Assembly: GCA_023416955.1 (NCBI GenBank)
Contig: JAEZGM010000029.1
Coordinates: 34,338-98,337 of the forward strand
Reading direction: 5' to 3'
Source: Bacillota bacterium
GTDB lineage: Bacteria > Bacillota > Clostridia > Oscillospirales > Acutalibacteraceae
Length of the DNA: 64,000 bases
Shown: in pieces, positions 35,501-43,475 of the stretch
Layout of the letters: every line of letters starts with the position of its first letter
How positions within the stretch are numbered: the stretch's first letter is position 1
Translations under genes and position numbers: made by a program
The notes under the pieces: generated by a model
The model's database searches: none
Told to the model about the DNA's origin: nothing
The model's input: the letters and a program-made list of their open reading frames with translations, nothing else

Positions 35501-35892
35501 CCGCACATTTTCAGTTCTGATGAGGCGGAGAGCATCAGCGCGATCAACTCCGTGTTTTCCGCGCTTTTGCGAAAAAAAGTGAGCTGATCCTTCACCTGTT
35601 CCAGCGCAAGGCTCATAAAAATACTGCGCCCGCCGTCGTCAAGCCGACGCCCGGCCGCTCCGCCGTAACAGCGGAACACCGCGTCCGCAAGGCGGGTAAA
35701 GCTGGTTACCTCCACGCGCTGCACATCTTTCGCACCCAAAAGATGCAGCATGGCGCGCTCGTTGTCAAAAGAGGATTGCTCCGGCACGATCAGCATCAGC
35801 TTTTTTTCGGAGCTCCGCGCCATTTCCTTCAGCATAGCGCGTACCGTTTCTGTTTTTCCGCCGCCCGCGCGGCCCAAAATAAAACGCAGCAT
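32542..35892 (-). CDS. addB: ATP-dependent helicase/nuclease subunit B
   Basis: AddB is the partner of AddA. At 1116 residues it has the AddB N-terminus MLRFILGRAGGGKTE with a Walker A (7-14), an inactive-helicase middle, and a RecB-like nuclease domain (DGKIDRVDLL, IRIIDYKTGHKEFKL). Cysteines in FFLCRFQYFCRYGL and CAWCPYAAVCGHE would bind the 4Fe-4S cluster that staples this domain. I start at the ATG with AGGAGG 6 bases upstream (35892); a longer frame to 35988 has no support. TATAAT lies about 40 bases upstream of the ATG, with a weak -35. addB-addA is the usual order. Confidence 0.97.
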   Translation of the reverse strand: MLRFILGRAGGGKTETVRAMLKEMARSSEKKLMLIVPEQSSFDNERAMLHLLGAKDVQRVEVTSFTRLADAVFRCYGGAAGRRLDDGGRSIFMSLALEQVKDQLTFFRKSAENTELIALMLSASSELKMCGVTPPELSQAARSVPQGTLRQKTEELSLILSAYDALVAQSYIDPLDDLTRLAAVLREHDYFDGYTVFLDAFQSFTVQEYQIIQIILNQSEDLYTALCADKLDDPEQGMGLFSLVRRTGKQLIRMAKQSGVRVAAPEILESGRRYEAPALAAVEAGAYRFGRSPSAYSADGVTIYEAKNAYDESAFVAATIRNLVLEQDYRYRDFAIIARSTDRYRGVLDPALERWQIPYFMDNPRPIDAEPLIRLVLAAFQIVLTGFSSDAVFSYLKTGLAGLNTEQIAQLENYAFVWNISGKKWKQEWTEHPRGFAETMTETDTRRLKEINESRAAAISPLTRFAAKLKDTDGEVMAAAVYALLQEIGAPKHLKELVQRLSACEEPALAERQLRLWDLLMEILDQTALVLRGRSLSVSRYAELLRLVILANNMASIPQGLDEVPVGTADRVHVNAPKVVFLMGAVQGEFPLAPGGGAVFSDSERRELIQLGLPLNDTMEGVAVQERFLAYSAMSAASQKLYISYPAAGAQGEASAPSSIPAEVCAILPRVPIQSELTLPQTYFANAKEPAFELMAQQWNHNTSISATLKSLFAQRGEEYRLQAIDRAAEKHPAVFADAARARDLFDMNMHVSATQIEKFFLCRFQYFCRYGLNVQERRAAEMDALEYGSLMHYLLEKLFRDTGSAGILAMMEEELRKEILRLLNIYVETKLGGMANKTPRFAYLFSRLADSAQVIALHIAQELAQSEFNPADFELAIGGGGIPPLLIPLPDGGSVEIDGKIDRVDLLTRDGVSYIRIIDYKTGHKEFKLSDVIYGMNMQMLIYLAAICENGGERYGTVAPAGVLYMPANRPVISASRGVSADKLEEEAAKKLRMDGLVLDDAEVISAMERGANGKYIPVALKDGAPAKRDHVVSEQELNGVMKHIKSLVGSMVRELHGGQVAAVPLAGDYDACAWCPYAAVCGHEQDDPTRDMQRWDRDAAIQELTLQNGGEAHA

Positions 35893-36023
35893 CGTGTGCC
35901 TCCTACCATCGGTCATTATGAACCGATTATAACACAGATGCCGCGTTTTAAAAAGAAGATGCCATGCTCTGGGACATAGATGGGACACTCTATTTCGTAT
36001 CTATATATTGTAGAAAGTAAAAT

Positions 36024-36626
36024 TCAGCGATTTTCCAGATATGCCTTGAATTTTTCGTACAGTTCCACCGAAAGGAATTTCACTTCAAAACCGCCTTTTC
36101 CTTCAACAATCTGGAGTTGATTTGAATTCAGCACATCACTGAGCTCCTGCGGTGCTTCCGCGGCGGGCAGGCACATGGGCGGGAAAATCACGCACCACCA
36201 GTTGTGTCCCTCTGCCTTGCCAATGGTCACGCGAAGCGCGTCATAATCACCCGCGGGCAGCGTTATGGAATCATACTTGCGCGTGGTAAAATACATGTTG
36301 GTCAGTTCCACCTGAACGGGGTAATCATAGCCCTGCTTTCGAATTTCATCTTCCGCGGCGGCCTTCAGCTTCGGAAGCTCCGTTCTTACCTTATCCTCCG
36401 CCTGCTGTTTATCGGCAACACGGTCAAACAACCCCGCGCTTTCCAAAAGAATGCGGTCACGCACCTTCAGTTTTAATGCCTGATCCTGTGCGGAATCCGA
36501 ATTGGCGAGCACATGCAACCGGAGCACCCGAGTGGAAATATCCTCACAAGCGGCGGTCAGCCCGGTAAAGGAAAGCAAAATCGTTAAAATAAGCGCGAGA
36601 CAAATCGATTTTTCAATCATTTTCAT
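36024..36626 (-). CDS. spoIIR: Stage II sporulation protein R
   Basis: SpoIIR is made in the forespore under sigma-F and secreted into the intermembrane space, where it triggers SpoIIGA to process pro-sigma-E. The 200-residue protein has an N-terminal signal/anchor (about 7-27) and the family patterns TRVLRLHVLANSDSAQDQ, LKLKVRDRIL, LPAGDYDALRVTIGKAEGHN and WWCVIFPPMC. GGGAG precedes the ATG by 8 bases. A possible sigma-F promoter lies at 36660-36688. It is good evidence that the organism forms endospores. Confidence 0.96.
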   Translation of the reverse strand: MKMIEKSICLALILTILLSFTGLTAACEDISTRVLRLHVLANSDSAQDQALKLKVRDRILLESAGLFDRVADKQQAEDKVRTELPKLKAAAEDEIRKQGYDYPVQVELTNMYFTTRKYDSITLPAGDYDALRVTIGKAEGHNWWCVIFPPMCLPAAEAPQELSDVLNSNQLQIVEGKGGFEVKFLSVELYEKFKAYLENR

Positions 36627-36659
36627 AAGTAATACTCCCTGTTATTTATGTTCCGAAAG

Positions 36660-36688
36660 GAGTATTGACACGTTCCGCGCGCTTATGC
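36660..36688 (-). promoter_or_regulatory. Possible sigma-F-type promoter of spoIIR
   Basis: On the minus strand GCATA (36684-36688), 14 bases, then GTCAATACTC (36660-36669) partly fits the forespore consensus GYATA / GGNNANANTR. The match is imperfect, but spoIIR is expected to be under sigma-F. Confidence 0.4.
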
Positions 36689-36699
36689 ATTAATTTACA

Positions 36700-37356
36700 T
36701 TATTTTCCATTTAATATGTTTGTTTTCCCGTTGTCATATTTGTAGCAGGTACCGTAAGTCTTCATCGCATCATCGGTAATCTCGATGAATGCGTTATCAC
36801 AAATTCCGTAAATTGCGGTAAGCCTTGAGGCCTCATAAATATCTTCCATGTGTTCTTTACTTGCAGAATCCAAATGCGGCTCAATATTGATGTCTACAAG
36901 CCCGATTCCTTCATAAATGGACAGCTCCGGGATATTATCATCAATATCTTTTGCCAATACCACCCGTTTCGCCATATTGATTGACCCCGCGCTCATCCCA
37001 ACGGTAATTCCCTCTCTACTCTGCAGGACAGAAATGAGATTATATTTCTTCAAATACGCAATCTGTTTCAGGGTGTCCCCTCCCGCAATCCATACAATAT
37101 CCGCTTGCCGAATGTATTGTGCGGCCTCTTCTTCTGTAATTCTGTCGTCAATAACATGCACTTCGCTGAAGACAATGCCGTTATTTCTAAACATGTTGAT
37201 AAATGCATTTGAATATCCGTCCGTTTTTGAATACCCGGCAAAATCAGAGGCAATCCATACAAACGAACCGGAATTATGGTAATATTCCCTAATACACCGA
37301 ATAAAATCATCCGTAAATCCGTTGGGAAATGCGCTCGTCAAAAACGATACCTTCAT
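36700..37356 (-). CDS. Peptidase E-like protein (S51 family)
   Basis: The 218-residue protein has the class I glutamine-amidotransferase-like fold of peptidase E. The nucleophile elbow is TVGMSAGSINMAK, with Ser122, and IEPHLD supplies a candidate His161. DIVWIAGGDTLKQIAYLKKY is the conserved GGD loop. Family members cleave Asp-X dipeptides or have unknown roles. The ATG lacks a strong upstream site except AAAAGGAG. It appears to be a single gene upstream of spoIIR, with only 73 bp between; the sigma-F-like promoter lies in that gap. Base composition is more AT-rich than its neighbours, a mild hint of separate origin. Confidence 0.85.
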   Translation of the reverse strand: MKVSFLTSAFPNGFTDDFIRCIREYYHNSGSFVWIASDFAGYSKTDGYSNAFINMFRNNGIVFSEVHVIDDRITEEEAAQYIRQADIVWIAGGDTLKQIAYLKKYNLISVLQSREGITVGMSAGSINMAKRVVLAKDIDDNIPELSIYEGIGLVDINIEPHLDSASKEHMEDIYEASRLTAIYGICDNAFIEITDDAMKTYGTCYKYDNGKTNILNGK

Positions 37357-37527
37357 CTTTTTAGCTCCTTTTTTGCATTCCGATTTTTCAGCAAAAGTAT
37401 AAATGAAAAAGTTTCTGTCTATTTCATTTTTCTCAATTTAGAGATATAATAAATCCGGTTTCATGATAAGTCCAATCACGCCTTTTGCAAATTCTTAACC
37501 GTTATATAAATGATAGGAGAAACTGTA

Positions 37528-37911
37528 ATGGAAAAAAATAATGCACTGCTGGACTACTACAAAAACGAGTTGAAGTGGAATCCGCCTTTCGCACAGCTGC
37601 TTTCAGAGTACGCCCCAAAAGGGTTGGAAGGATACCTGACCATGCGGGAAAGTGTTCAGAATGGAGTGCTGCCTGCAAAAACAAGAGAATTGATTTTTAC
37701 GATTCTTGACAGCATGGACAACGAAACAAGTGGGGCCAAGGCACACGCCGTCGCCGCAATAGAAGCCGGACTGACGATGGAGGAGCTGACCGAAGCGTTC
37801 GTAATCGTAACCATTGTAAAGGGAATCAACGTGCTCTGTCTGTCCGGCGCGGAGGCATTAAAAGCAGCAGAGGAAAAATACAAGGAAATTACACTGGGGC
37901 AAAATGTATAA
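37528..37911 (+). CDS. Carboxymuconolactone decarboxylase family protein without CxxC
   Basis: The 127-residue protein matches the CMD/AhpD fold: an N-terminal helix (PPFAQLLSEYAPKGLEGYLTM), then LPAKTRELIFTILDSMDNE and GAKAHAVAAIEAGLTMEELTEAF. The redox CxxC of AhpD is absent; the site reads ETSGAKAH, so it is not a peroxidase-type member. A decarboxylase-like or other role is possible. I start at 37528, where GGAG lies 8 bases before the ATG; an in-frame ATG at 37510 would overlap the site. TATAAT at about 37444 may be its -10. It ends at hairpin repeat copy 3. Confidence 0.85.
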   Translation: MEKNNALLDYYKNELKWNPPFAQLLSEYAPKGLEGYLTMRESVQNGVLPAKTRELIFTILDSMDNETSGAKAHAVAAIEAGLTMEELTEAFVIVTIVKGINVLCLSGAEALKAAEEKYKEITLGQNV

Positions 37912-37932
37912 ATGAAAAAGGGCCCTCGCCCT

Positions 37933-37980
37933 AAGAAGGTGCTGCAAAATGAATGGAAATTCATTTTGCAGCACCTTCTT
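37933..37980. repeat. Hairpin repeat copy 3 (bidirectional terminator)
   Basis: A perfect 21-bp stem (37933-37953 with 37960-37980) with a 6-base loop lies between the convergent CMD and ispE genes. The arms carry the family core GGTGCTGCAAAATGAA. It ends 2 bp before the ispE stop codon. Confidence 0.85.
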
Positions 37981-37982
37981 CT

Positions 37983-38840
37983 TTATGGTAAAAACTCAAA
38001 TCCGGAAGTCACAGGCTCGCACAGGAAGGTATCCTCATATTTCAGGGATAGTTGGCCTTTGCATTGTGCGGCTGCGGCCTGTTCTTCAAAAATTCCATAG
38101 ACAGCGGAACCGCTGCCCGTCATACAGGCGCCCAACGCACCGAATGCAAGCATTTTTTGCTTGATTTCGGTCACTTCGTCCAGCTCTGTGACCTGCTCAA
38201 AATCGTTGCCGAGGGCAACTGCAATTGCCGAAATTTCCGCTGTACGCACTGCCAGAAGCATAGGTTCGGTAAAATTGCCCGAAACACCGAGCGAATCCGC
38301 TTTTGCAAAGGCTTTTCCGGTATTGACTCCAACGGGCGGTTTACAGATCACCAAAATACAGTGCGGCAGCGGCGCAAGCGCCGTCAGTTTTTCTCCGATT
38401 CCCTCCGCCAAAGCGGTTCCGCCGAAAAGGCAGAATGGAACGTCAGCCCCCACCTGTACGCCGATTCCGCAAAGTGTTTCCAAAGAGTAATCCGTGTACT
38501 CCATTTTATTCAGCGCGTGCAACACGGCCGCGGCATCCACGCTTCCGCCGCCTAATCCAGCCTGTGAAGGAATTCTCTTTTCAATCGTAATGTCGACTGC
38601 GGGCACTCGTCCGCAGAACGCATAAAATAAAGATACTGCCTTATAAACCGTATTGCTCCGGTCACAGGGAACGTCCGCGCGCGCGCAATGAAGGCGAATC
38701 CCCGGCTCCCCCTTTTCGATGATCAGACTGTCATGCAGGGACACGGACTGCATGACCATGCGCAGAAGGTGGTACCCGTCCTCCCGCCGCCCGGCAAAGT
38801 CGAGCGTCAAATTAATTTTTGCGTAAGCGTTTACCCGCAT
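37983..38840 (-). CDS. ispE: 4-diphosphocytidyl-2-C-methyl-D-erythritol kinase
   Basis: IspE is the GHMP kinase of the non-mevalonate isoprenoid pathway. The 285-residue protein starts MRVNAYAKINLTLDFAGRR. It has the ATP-binding motif RIPSQAGLGGGSVDAAAVLH, DVPFCLFGGTALAEGIGEKL, and ACMTGSGSAVYGIF near the end. I start at 38840, with GGAG 6 bases before; the ATG at 38852 has no site. It follows the aminotransferase gene by 18 bp and is probably co-transcribed with it. It overlaps no repeat but its stop directly follows hairpin copy 3. Confidence 0.96.
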   Translation of the reverse strand: MRVNAYAKINLTLDFAGRREDGYHLLRMVMQSVSLHDSLIIEKGEPGIRLHCARADVPCDRSNTVYKAVSLFYAFCGRVPAVDITIEKRIPSQAGLGGGSVDAAAVLHALNKMEYTDYSLETLCGIGVQVGADVPFCLFGGTALAEGIGEKLTALAPLPHCILVICKPPVGVNTGKAFAKADSLGVSGNFTEPMLLAVRTAEISAIAVALGNDFEQVTELDEVTEIKQKMLAFGALGACMTGSGSAVYGIFEEQAAAAQCKGQLSLKYEDTFLCEPVTSGFEFLP

Positions 38841-38858
38841 AGTCTGCTCCATATAGTA

Positions 38859-40028
38859 TTATAATGTATCGATGAAATGCCCGATGCGGGAGAGCGCTTC
38901 GGTAATATGTTTGATGGAATAAGAGTAGGACACTCTTACATATCCTTCCCCGCAGCCGCCGAACGCGTTTCCGGGCACTACTGCGACACGCTCGGAGTAA
39001 AGCAGTTTTTCGCAGAACTCCTCTGAGGAAAGACCCGTACTTGTAATGTTAGGGAACACATAGAACGCGCCTTCCGGTTCAAAGCAGGTCAGCCCCATCT
39101 GATTAAAGCCGTCCACAATCAGGCGGCGACGCATATCATACTGTTCCCGCATTTCATCGATGTCTCCGTCGCCGTTTTTCATGGCTTCAACCGCGGCGTA
39201 CTGCGCCATTGTCGGGGCGCTCATAATGCCATACTGGTGCAGCTTCGTCATCTGCCCGATAATTTCCTTCGGGCCGACAGCGTAGCCCAGGCGCCAGCCC
39301 GTCATGGCAAACGCTTTGGAAAATCCGTTTACGACGATTGTACGTTCTTTCATGCCGTCAATCGCGGCAAAAGAAACATGGCGCGTATCGCCGTAGGTCA
39401 GCTCACTGTATATTTCATCGGAAAGAACCAATAGATTGTGCTCGGCAACCACTTCCGCAATTTCCTTTAAATGTTCGCGGCGCATTACGGCACCGGTCGG
39501 ATTGTTCGGGAACGGCAGAATCAGGAGTTTGGTTTTCGGTGTGATTTTTTCCCGCAATGCCTTTGCGGTCAGACGGAACTGGTCTTCCTGTTTTGTTTCA
39601 ATTAAAACAGGCACCCCCCGCGCCATTTCGGTCAGCGGTTCATAGCAGACAAAACTGGGCTGGGGAATCAACACTTCCTCTCCGGGTTTTACCAGAGTGC
39701 GGATACACAGGTCAATGGCTTCGCTGCCACCGACCGTAACCACCACATCGGTTTTCGGTTCGTATTCAATATGGTAGCGGCGCTTCAGCCAGCGGCAGAT
39801 TTCCTCCCTCAACTCTATAAAACCGCGGTTGGGAGAATACCATGTCTTCCCGTCCTCCAGTGTACGGATTCCTTCTTGGCGGACATGCCACGGCGTGGTA
39901 AAATCCGGCTCGCCGATGGAAAGGGAAATGACATTGTCCATTTCATTGGCAATGTCGAAGAAGCGGCGAATACCCGAAGGCTTTATTTTCAGCACCTCGT
40001 CATTGAGTATGCTTTGATAATCAATCAC
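38859..40028 (-). CDS. Class I/II aminotransferase, GTG start
   Basis: This PLP-dependent aminotransferase of 389 residues belongs to fold type I, subgroup I-gamma (aspartate/aromatic or MalY/PatA-like). Visible motifs are ISLSIGEPDFTTP, GGSEAIDLCIRTL, LPFPNNPTGAVM, VLSDEIYSELTY and NGFSKAFAMTGWRLGYAVG, with the PLP Lys at about residue 236. R-V-S-Y near the end binds the carboxylate. I chose the GTG at 40028: AAGGAG stands 8 bases upstream, and it overlaps the end of the AsnC gene by 8 bp. The exact amino acid substrate is not clear; coupling to an Lrp-type regulator suggests amino-acid-responsive control. Confidence 0.9.
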   Translation of the reverse strand: MIDYQSILNDEVLKIKPSGIRRFFDIANEMDNVISLSIGEPDFTTPWHVRQEGIRTLEDGKTWYSPNRGFIELREEICRWLKRRYHIEYEPKTDVVVTVGGSEAIDLCIRTLVKPGEEVLIPQPSFVCYEPLTEMARGVPVLIETKQEDQFRLTAKALREKITPKTKLLILPFPNNPTGAVMRREHLKEIAEVVAEHNLLVLSDEIYSELTYGDTRHVSFAAIDGMKERTIVVNGFSKAFAMTGWRLGYAVGPKEIIGQMTKLHQYGIMSAPTMAQYAAVEAMKNGDGDIDEMREQYDMRRRLIVDGFNQMGLTCFEPEGAFYVFPNITSTGLSSEEFCEKLLYSERVAVVPGNAFGGCGEGYVRVSYSYSIKHITEALSRIGHFIDTL

Positions 40029-40506
40029 AGAGCACACTCCTTCTTTCGTCCCGTTCCTCCTCCTGATCAAGGATGATACCGCCATCTTTATAGCGGGTCA
40101 GAATAAAGTGTGTCGCCGTGGACAGAACAGAATCCAGCGTGGACAGGCGGCGCATGACGAACATCGCGATTTCCTGCATGCTGCGGCCGTGTACCTTCAC
40201 GGCAAGATCGTATCCGCCGGACATTAAGTATACGCTTTCCACCTCGTCAAACTGCATAATACGGTTTGCAATTTCATCGAAGCCGCGGTCACGTTTCGGC
40301 GATACACGCAGTTCAATCAGCGCACTTGCCTTATTTTCATCTACTTTTTCCCAATTAATCAGCGCCTTGTACCCGCGGATTACGCCCGCTTTTTCGTAAG
40401 CGGCGATTTCCTCTTCGACTTCCTTTTCCGATATATTGAGCATCGCGGCGAGCTGCGCCGTGGAAAGGCGCGCATTTTCATCCAGCAGATTTAATAAACG
40501 ATCCAT
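40021..40506 (-). CDS. Lrp/AsnC family transcriptional regulator
   Basis: The 161-residue protein has an N-terminal winged helix (about 1-50: LLDENARLSTAQLAAMLNIS as HTH) and a C-terminal RAM/AsnC ligand domain (about 60-145: SALIELRVSPKRDRGFDEIA, YLMSGGYDLAVKV). AGGAGG precedes the ATG at 40506. It overlaps the aminotransferase start by 8 bp, so it is likely the local regulator of that enzyme, responding to an amino acid. Confidence 0.92.
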   Translation of the reverse strand: MDRLLNLLDENARLSTAQLAAMLNISEKEVEEEIAAYEKAGVIRGYKALINWEKVDENKASALIELRVSPKRDRGFDEIANRIMQFDEVESVYLMSGGYDLAVKVHGRSMQEIAMFVMRRLSTLDSVLSTATHFILTRYKDGGIILDQEEERDERRSVLCD

Positions 40507-40565
40507 ACAATACAATCCTCCTGAAAGCTAGTCTTTTATTTTTATGGAAGGGCTGAACGGCAGCC

Positions 40566-41378
40566 CTATTCAATCGGCAGAAAAACGGGTTTGTGCTGTA
40601 CATAAATGGCAAAATGGTTGAAGCCGACCTTATGCAACAGGCTTAAGCCCTGCTCCACCCCGCCGCCAACGTCCGCCCAGCGGTGGGCGTCGGAGCCGAC
40701 AGTCACCAATTTCCCCCCAAGTTCACGGTAGCGCGCGAGGATTCCCTCGTACGGCATTGTTTTCCCAAGCTTCTGGCGAAGCCCGGACGTGTTTAGCTCC
40801 AGCGCTTTATTCTTCTTAACTAATAGCTTGAGCACTTTATCAATCTGATCCTGAAACAATTCCTCAGGAATCGTCAGACCGTGTTCGCCAACAATGTACC
40901 GCCACGGATACGTCAGGTGGGACAGGGAATCGAAGCGGCCCCATTCGATTGTTTCAAGGATTTCATCAAAATAGCGGTGCAGTAAATCCGCGATCTCGTA
41001 CTTTGTATAATCCAGATCATAAAAGTCATTTAAATTTCTTACGTTGTGAACCGACGCAAGCGCAAAATCAAAGTCACAGGTATTGAAAACATCGTCGGCA
41101 GCCGCTTTATTCTGCATTGGCTGCCCGATTTCAACGCCTGCATAAACATGAAGCCGTTCACGAAAAACAGCGGAGGCCTTGCGCGCCTCAAAGAAAGACT
41201 GACGGATGCTTCGGTCGTACGCTTCCGAATAATATGCATTGCATTCACAATGATCGGTCATGGTCAGCGCGTAAAGGCCAAGCTGCGCCGCGCTTTCACA
41301 CATCATCATCGTGGGGTCGGCACCGTCACGGGAGCAGTCGGAGTGCACATGGCTGTCAGAGATATAGCGGTATTTCAT
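40566..41378 (-). CDS. PHP-domain histidinol-phosphatase-like protein
   Basis: This is a 270-residue PHP family phosphoesterase similar to HisJ/HisK histidinol-phosphatase. Metal ligands are seen in ISDSHVHSDCSRDG (His10, His12), ALTMTDHCE, YAGVEIGQ, LASVHNV, FDSLSHLTYP and VTVGSDAHRW. No other histidine biosynthesis genes are nearby, so the substrate is not certain. GGAGGAT lies before the ATG. It precedes the AsnC gene by 59 bp in the same direction; AGGAGG for asnC lies in that gap and no terminator is seen, so the three genes may be one unit. Confidence 0.85.
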   Translation of the reverse strand: MKYRYISDSHVHSDCSRDGADPTMMMCESAAQLGLYALTMTDHCECNAYYSEAYDRSIRQSFFEARKASAVFRERLHVYAGVEIGQPMQNKAAADDVFNTCDFDFALASVHNVRNLNDFYDLDYTKYEIADLLHRYFDEILETIEWGRFDSLSHLTYPWRYIVGEHGLTIPEELFQDQIDKVLKLLVKKNKALELNTSGLRQKLGKTMPYEGILARYRELGGKLVTVGSDAHRWADVGGGVEQGLSLLHKVGFNHFAIYVQHKPVFLPIE

Positions 41379-41599
41379 TTTTATCCTCCTGCTTCTACAA
41401 TTTTCAATTTCTCCGGTCCTGTTATAGATTCATGATTTTACAGCCAGGGCCTAATCATTTGGTAAATACACTTATACTAATCATATAGTATCATAAATTA
41501 AAGTGTATTGAAACGTCATTAATAAATATTTCGCAGAAAAAAAGCAAAAAGATTTTAAACACAATGCCAATGGAGAAAAGCCGCCGCCTTACCGCGGTA
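41379..41599. other. Intergenic region with nested inverted repeats
   Basis: This AT-rich stretch between the divergent PHP and ACT genes has no coding potential I trust. It holds an inverted repeat AATACACTT (41465-41473) / AAGTGTATT (41501-41509), with a smaller one, ATACTA/TAGTAT, nested inside (41474-41491). It may contain the promoter of the PHP gene or an operator, but I cannot assign either. Confidence 0.4.
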
Positions 41600-41628
41600 T
41601 TGACAAGCATTCGTTTCTCGTCCATAAT
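41600..41628 (+). promoter_or_regulatory. Sigma-A promoter of the ACT/UPF0210 unit
   Basis: TTGACA (41600-41605), a 17-bp spacer and CATAAT (41623-41628) place the start near 41635, 34 bases before the ATG at 41669, with TGGAGG between. Confidence 0.8.
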
Positions 41629-41668
41629 GAAATTCATAGAATAAAATATACATTTTGGAGGTAATTTT

Positions 41669-41938
41669 ATGCGTGCTGTCATTACTGTAATCGGCAAGGA
41701 TATGGTTGGAATACTGGCGAGGGTTTCCACAATATGCGCGGAAAACGGAGTGAACGTGGTGGAAGTGACGCAGTCCATTCTGCAGGATTTATTTGCGATG
41801 ATTATGATGGTCGACATATCAAAATCTTCCGTTCCGCTGAGCGAGCTTTCCGATAAACTGTCCGCCATGGGCAAGGAAATGAATTTGACCGTTCATGTGA
41901 TGCACGAAGATATTTTTAACTCTATGCATCGCATTTAA
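41669..41938 (+). CDS. ACT domain protein (UPF0237)
   Basis: The 89-residue protein is a single ACT domain: MRAVITVIGKDMVGILARVS, TICAENGVNVVEVTQSIL and DLFAMIMMVDIS. The ACT fold binds small ligands, often amino acids. Genes of this UPF0237 family regularly precede a UPF0210 (PFL-like) gene, as here, and the partner begins 178 bp downstream. A MITE-like element (41971-42028) sits in that gap. TGGAGG precedes the ATG. The regulatory role for the partner is inferred only from conserved neighbourhood. Confidence 0.93.
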   Translation: MRAVITVIGKDMVGILARVSTICAENGVNVVEVTQSILQDLFAMIMMVDISKSSVPLSELSDKLSAMGKEMNLTVHVMHEDIFNSMHRI

Positions 41939-41970
41939 GCCGACAGCGCCCGATTTGCCTAAGCGGTACA

Positions 41971-42028
41971 TATAGTCAGTTCATTTGGAAACAAAACCAA
42001 TCTCCATTTTCAAAGTTAACTGACTATA
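41971..42028. mobile_element. MITE-like element, copy A (58 bp)
   Basis: The element has terminal inverted repeats TATAGTCAGTT / AACTGACTATA and the internal sequence CCAATCTCCATTTTC. A second copy, in opposite orientation and 13 bp longer, lies at 53560-53630. The first 41 bases match copy B with three differences. There is no coding capacity. It is inserted between the ACT and UPF0210 genes. Confidence 0.75.
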
Positions 42029-42116
42029 AAATAATCTTTGAACCGCCTCATTTCTTTTTGTTTTGTACGGGCGAACCGGTGGGTATATTATCCAAAGAAA
42101 GGTTTGATAATAAAGT

Positions 42117-43475
42117 ATGGTTAATTCTCATGATATATTGGAAACCATCAATATGATCGACAATGAAAATCTAGACGTGCGCACCATCACAATGGGCATT
42201 TCTCTGCTGGACTGCATTGATCCTGATATTGACCGCGCCTGTGATAAGATTTATGACAAAATATGCCGTTACGCGGGAAAGCTTGTTCAGACCGGAGAAG
42301 ATATCAGCAAAGAATACGGCATTCCGATCATTCACAAAAGAATTTCCGTCACGCCCATCTCTATGATTGCCGCGGCCTGTCCCGGAGAAAATCCTGTTCG
42401 CTTTGCCAAAACGCTGGACCGGGCGGCAAGAGCAATCGGGGTGAACTTCATCGGCGGATATTCCGCTTTGGTTCATAAAGGTTTTGCACCTGGTGACTGC
42501 GCGCTGATTGACAGCATCCCCGAAGCGCTGAGTGAAACGGAATTCGTTTGCTCCTCCGTAAACATCGGCACCACCAAATCGGGCATCAATATGGACGCTG
42601 TCGCAAAAATGGGTCATATTGTAAAAGAAGCCGCTGAAAGAACCGCCGACCGGGATTGCATCGCAGCTGCAAAGCTTGTTGTTTTCTGCAACGCACCGGA
42701 GGACAACCCGTTCATGGCGGGAGCGTTTCACGGAGCAGGCGAACCTGACTGCGTGATCAACGTAGGTGTTTCGGGGCCCGGTGTGGTTCGCGCGGCACTG
42801 GCCAAAGCCGGTGACTGCGATTTAACCGGTGTCGCGGACATTGTAAAGAAAACCGCGTTTAAAATTACCAGAATGGGGCAGCTGGTCGCCAAAGAAGCTT
42901 CCCGCAGACTGAACGTCCCGTTCGGCATCGTGGACCTTTCCCTTGCCCCCACCCCGGCCATCGGCGATTCCGTGGCACATATTCTTGAAGAGATGGGGCT
43001 TGAAACCTGTGGTGCGCATGGTACAACCGCCGCGCTCGCACTTCTGAACGACGCAGTCAAAAAGGGCGGCGTCATGGCATCCTCCCACGTTGGCGGACTC
43101 TCCGGCGCATTTATTCCCGTTACGGAAGACGCAGGCATGATTGCGGCGGCGGAAAGCGGCGTACTGACGATCACCAAGCTGGAAGCAATGACGGCGGTAT
43201 GCTCCGTTGGACTTGATATGATCGTCATTCCTGGCGACACCCCGGAAGAAGTTATTTCCGCAATCATTGCGGACGAAGCCGCGATCGGTATGGTGAATTC
43301 CAAAACGACCGCTGTACGTTTGATTCCCGCAATCGGTAAAAAAGCAGGCGACGAACTGAATTTCGGCGGGCTGCTCGGCAAAGGGCCGGTTATGGAGGTC
43401 AACCCCGCTTCCCCGCTGAAATTTATTCAGCGCGGCGGCAGACTTCCCGCGCCGATGCAAAGCTTAAAAAATTAA
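42117..43475 (+). CDS. UPF0210 (DUF711) PFL-family protein
   Basis: The 452-residue protein matches the UPF0210 family: [17 protein letters not shown] near the start, [82 protein letters not shown] and [21 protein letters not shown] at the end. The fold is related to pyruvate formate-lyase, but no glycyl-radical motif is present; the function is unknown. It is paired with the upstream ACT gene. The AAAGG upstream is 14 bases from the ATG, rather far, so initiation may be weak. I see no terminator after it. Confidence 0.93.
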   Translation: MVNSHDILETINMIDNENLDVRTITMGISLLDCIDPDIDRACDKIYDKICRYAGKLVQTGEDISKEYGIPIIHKRISVTPISMIAAACPGENPVRFAKTLDRAARAIGVNFIGGYSALVHKGFAPGDCALIDSIPEALSETEFVCSSVNIGTTKSGINMDAVAKMGHIVKEAAERTADRDCIAAAKLVVFCNAPEDNPFMAGAFHGAGEPDCVINVGVSGPGVVRAALAKAGDCDLTGVADIVKKTAFKITRMGQLVAKEASRRLNVPFGIVDLSLAPTPAIGDSVAHILEEMGLETCGAHGTTAALALLNDAVKKGGVMASSHVGGLSGAFIPVTEDAGMIAAAESGVLTITKLEAMTAVCSVGLDMIVIPGDTPEEVISAIIADEAAIGMVNSKTTAVRLIPAIGKKAGDELNFGGLLGKGPVMEVNPASPLKFIQRGGRLPAPMQSLKN

